A DNA stretch of 5,204 nucleotides from Candidatus Woesearchaeota archaeon (lineage in GTDB: Archaea > Nanobdellota > Nanobdellia > CSSed11-243R1): positions 1 through 5,204 of the forward strand of contig SLLY01000053.1 of the NCBI GenBank assembly GCA_007133845.1, given 5' to 3'. The notes under the pieces were generated by a model. That model was not told the DNA's origin. It saw nothing but the letters and a program-made list of their open reading frames with translations, and ran no database searches. Below are positions 4,720 through 5,204 of the stretch, in pieces. How positions within the stretch are numbered: position 1 is the stretch's first letter; every line of letters starts with the position of its first letter. The translations under genes and the position numbers were made by a program.

Positions 4720-5204
4720 TTAATCTTGAGGTTTTTCGTTCTGCCAGTGCCCTTCATAAGTTTGATTGACTTTCTCTTTTGAACTTATAAAAATCATTTG
4801 AAACCAATATTCGTTTTTGTGAACATTCACTTCATCTACAGTTATTCTTATCGTTTGGGTTCCATACCCCGAATATCCAGAATCCCAAACCGCCGTTTCA
4901 GATTTAATGACACCAAATCTATTGAATGTGCTTCTTGGAAACAAAAAGCCAACCGCATTTTTTGGAATAGTTATTTTATTTGCAATTCTAATTTCGTATG
5001 TCCCCCTTGGGAGTATGTAAAAATCTCCATCTAACTCAACTTTTGTTTTCTCTGGTTCTATTTTTCTTTCTTTTCCGTGTATGGTTACCTTTCCATCTTC
5101 TGGAATTTTCCATATCTCAGAAACGCCCAAATCAACACCATTAGGGTTAATTTCTTTTTTACCTTCTATATAATTTGCAACTTCTTTTCCTGTCCATATT
5201 GACA
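4720..5204 (-). CDS. dut: dUTPase / dCTP deaminase-family protein (5' end outside window)
   Basis: The frame runs off the right edge, and 160 residues are visible. Near the start is NPNGVDLGV (19-27), a hallmark of the trimeric dUTPase/dCTP deaminase family. Further on are the strand-forming IPKNAVGFLFPRST (80-92) with the PRS motif, then TAVWDSGYSGYG (103-114), the nucleotide-binding hairpin that carries the active-site Asp. The C-terminus contains TYEGHWQNE, like the closing tail of archaeal members. The TAVWDxGYxGxG pattern recalls haloarchaeal dUTPases. The deaminase catalytic Glu, expected shortly after this hairpin (TLELVN in dCTP deaminases), is replaced by TIRITV, which favours dUTP hydrolysis to dUMP and pyrophosphate, keeping uracil out of DNA. 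The TTG at 5130 is an internal Leu codon of VDLGV, not a start. The gene lies 57 bases before the RHH gene on the same strand. Family confidence is high; dUTPase over deaminase is probable. Confidence 0.85.
   Translation of the reverse strand, partial: SIWTGKEVANYIEGKKEINPNGVDLGVSEIWKIPEDGKVTIHGKERKIEPEKTKVELDGDFYILPRGTYEIRIANKITIPKNAVGFLFPRSTFNRFGVIKSETAVWDSGYSGYGTQTIRITVDEVNVHKNEYWFQMIFISSKEKVNQTYEGHWQNEKPQD

Noticed and set aside
4703..4725. Direct repeat TTAATC near the RHH promoter
   Set aside because: There are two 6-base copies only, one of them containing the dUTPase stop codon; too short and too AT-rich to support a site.
4798..5034. Open frame on the plus strand within the dUTPase gene, and similar opposite-strand frames in the ATPase gene
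   Set aside because: They lack recognisable domains and promoters and lie opposite clearly conserved coding sequence, so they are shadows.
5128..5130. TTG start for the dUTPase gene
   Set aside because: It is the Leu codon in the conserved NPNGVDL motif; the frame is open to the window edge.

Overview
This window of about 5.2 kb is AT-rich, gene-dense DNA that reads as archaeal. Three things point that way. Shine-Dalgarno motifs are missing upstream of every start I could examine. Archaeal BRE/TATA-like boxes sit about 25-28 bases ahead of three start codons and slightly further ahead of two others, which suggests leaderless or near-leaderless mRNAs. The gene families also fit: a small CxxC/CxxC zinc-ribbon protein, a PIN protein, a ribbon-helix-helix protein and a dUTPase of the archaeal/haloarchaeal type. 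An uncultivated small-genome archaeon (for example a DPANN lineage) is plausible, but that is inference; no marker gene settles it.

Layout, left to right. Positions 3-293 (+) hold the C-terminal half of a GNAT acetyltransferase that is cut by the left edge. Positions 328-582 (+) encode an 84-residue zinc-ribbon protein with a C-terminal membrane anchor. It converges, with a 2-base gap, on a P-loop kinase of the NMP/dephospho-CoA kinase type at 585-1157 (-). A 91-base divergent promoter region (1158-1248) separates the kinase from the dominant gene, an 898-residue P2A-type (SERCA/PMR1-like) cation-transporting ATPase at 1249-3945 (+). That gene ends in an A/T-only hairpin with a T6 tract. Next come a stand-alone PIN-domain ribonuclease-like protein at 4012-4440 (+) and a convergent ribbon-helix-helix DNA-binding protein at 4435-4662 (-). 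These two overlap by a palindromic TTATAA that supplies both stop codons. The right end, 4720-5204 (-), is a dUTPase/dCTP-deaminase-family gene cut by the right edge; its reading frame continues past every possible start in the window.

Most genes look like independent transcription units, so no multi-gene pathway is evident. The P-type ATPase is a plasma-membrane cation exporter. The dUTPase and the kinase are both nucleotide- or cofactor-related but are about 3.5 kb apart and not in one operon. The PIN and RHH genes have the two protein types of a VapBC toxin-antitoxin pair but face each other instead of forming an operon. This pair, with a near-palindrome over the RHH promoter, is the most interesting arrangement here. 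I see no mobile element, CRISPR array, tRNA or rRNA, and no gene-free stretch longer than 100 bases. I found no clearly undescribed multi-gene system.
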